Shown here one piece after another: positions 63,640 to 64,000 of a stretch of DNA of 64,000 nt. Position 1 is the stretch's first letter. Each line of letters opens with the position of its first letter. The notes under the pieces were generated by a model. The model did no database searches, had not been told where the DNA came from, and saw only the letters and a list, made by a program, of their open reading frames with translations. Where the stretch lies: the NCBI GenBank assembly GCA_009760855.2, contig WPIO01000033.1, positions 4,259,001 through 4,323,000 of the forward strand, read 5' to 3'. This DNA comes from Cristatella mucedo. Taxonomy: Eukaryota; Bryozoa; Phylactolaemata; Cristatellidae. A program made the translations under genes and the position numbers.

Positions 63640-64000
63640 ATATAAATATTGCGAAACAAATTTAAGTAAGTGACCGCAGTGCTCGCCGTCTTTGCCTTGT
63701 TTTAAGAAAAATGAAATAAGATGTAGTTTAACATAGCCGATTTTATAATAAAACTTGTCACTTTAGATTGTATTTTGTCATTTTACAATAACTCAAGCAT
63801 TGGTCTCATCAAAAATATTTTATGCTAGTTAGTTTAGTTTCTAGTTTATAGTATAATATAATAGTATAATTTAGTATAATTATAATTAGTTATAATTAAT
63901 AATTATATTTAAAATTAATATCAAATTAATATCAAATCAATATCATAATATATATTATATTATATATTATATTAATATCATATTAATATTATATTATATG
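63640..64000. repeat. AT-rich terminal stretch
   Basis: Very AT-rich sequence that becomes TATTATATTAATATCATATTAATATT repeats after 63850. No coding signal or recognised element was seen. Confidence 0.8.

Overview
This window is nuclear DNA from an animal, most likely a non-vertebrate metazoan. The species cannot be fixed from the sequence alone. Coding exons are short and separated by introns with clean GT...AG boundaries. Two recognisable metazoan genes are present. Most of the remaining DNA is L2-like non-LTR retrotransposons, tRNA-derived SINEs, a Ty3/Gypsy remnant and long microsatellites. There are no operons, bacterial-type genes or CRISPR arrays.

Genes. On the minus strand, positions 32295 to 2497 hold the first seven coding exons of an ANKS1-like gene (ankyrin-repeat, SAM and PTB adaptor; Odin family). 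Intron phases match across all seven exons, giving 277 codons that cover the N-terminus and the ankyrin block. The SAM and PTB exons must lie beyond the left edge. On the plus strand, divergently placed with only 418 bp between the two start codons, lies a complete two-exon TMEM86/YhhN-family gene (32714-34416, 237 aa), a putative lysoplasmalogenase. A second TMEM86-like exon on the same strand (53718-54383) has the same intron position and phase. It is a diverged paralogue about 20 kb downstream, with much more CpG-rich coding sequence.

Layout. 1-17 kb: ANKS1 exons 7 to 2, with introns carrying LINE copies (a nearly full-length one at 7.6-11.7 kb), a (GA)n and a (CT)n tract. 17-32 kb: the large ANKS1 intron 1, with a diverged ~170-bp tandem repeat (17.8-18.5 kb), LINE and SINE copies and more microsatellites. 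32-34.5 kb: the divergent promoter and TMEM86 copy 1, whose intron carries a MITE-like element. 34.5-48 kb: LINE/SINE remnants and two CpG-rich stretches without a recognised gene. 48-53 kb: a Ty3/Gypsy pol remnant with LINE tails and nested LINEs inserted in or beside it. 53-55 kb: TMEM86 copy 2. 55-64 kb: a cluster of LINE copies, including the best preserved reverse transcriptase (58852-60303), ending in AT-rich DNA.

Mobile DNA relationships. Two LINE families are separated here, called LINE-A (3' hairpin followed by (ATT)n) and LINE-B (3' end near GGAGTTACAGACGGAGATACAT). One tRNA-derived SINE family (SINE-1) ends in the same hairpin as LINE-A, which suggests it borrows LINE-A's reverse transcriptase. 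Several insertions can be read at base level from short target-site duplications, including one with extra 5' sequence matching DNA about 0.6 kb away.
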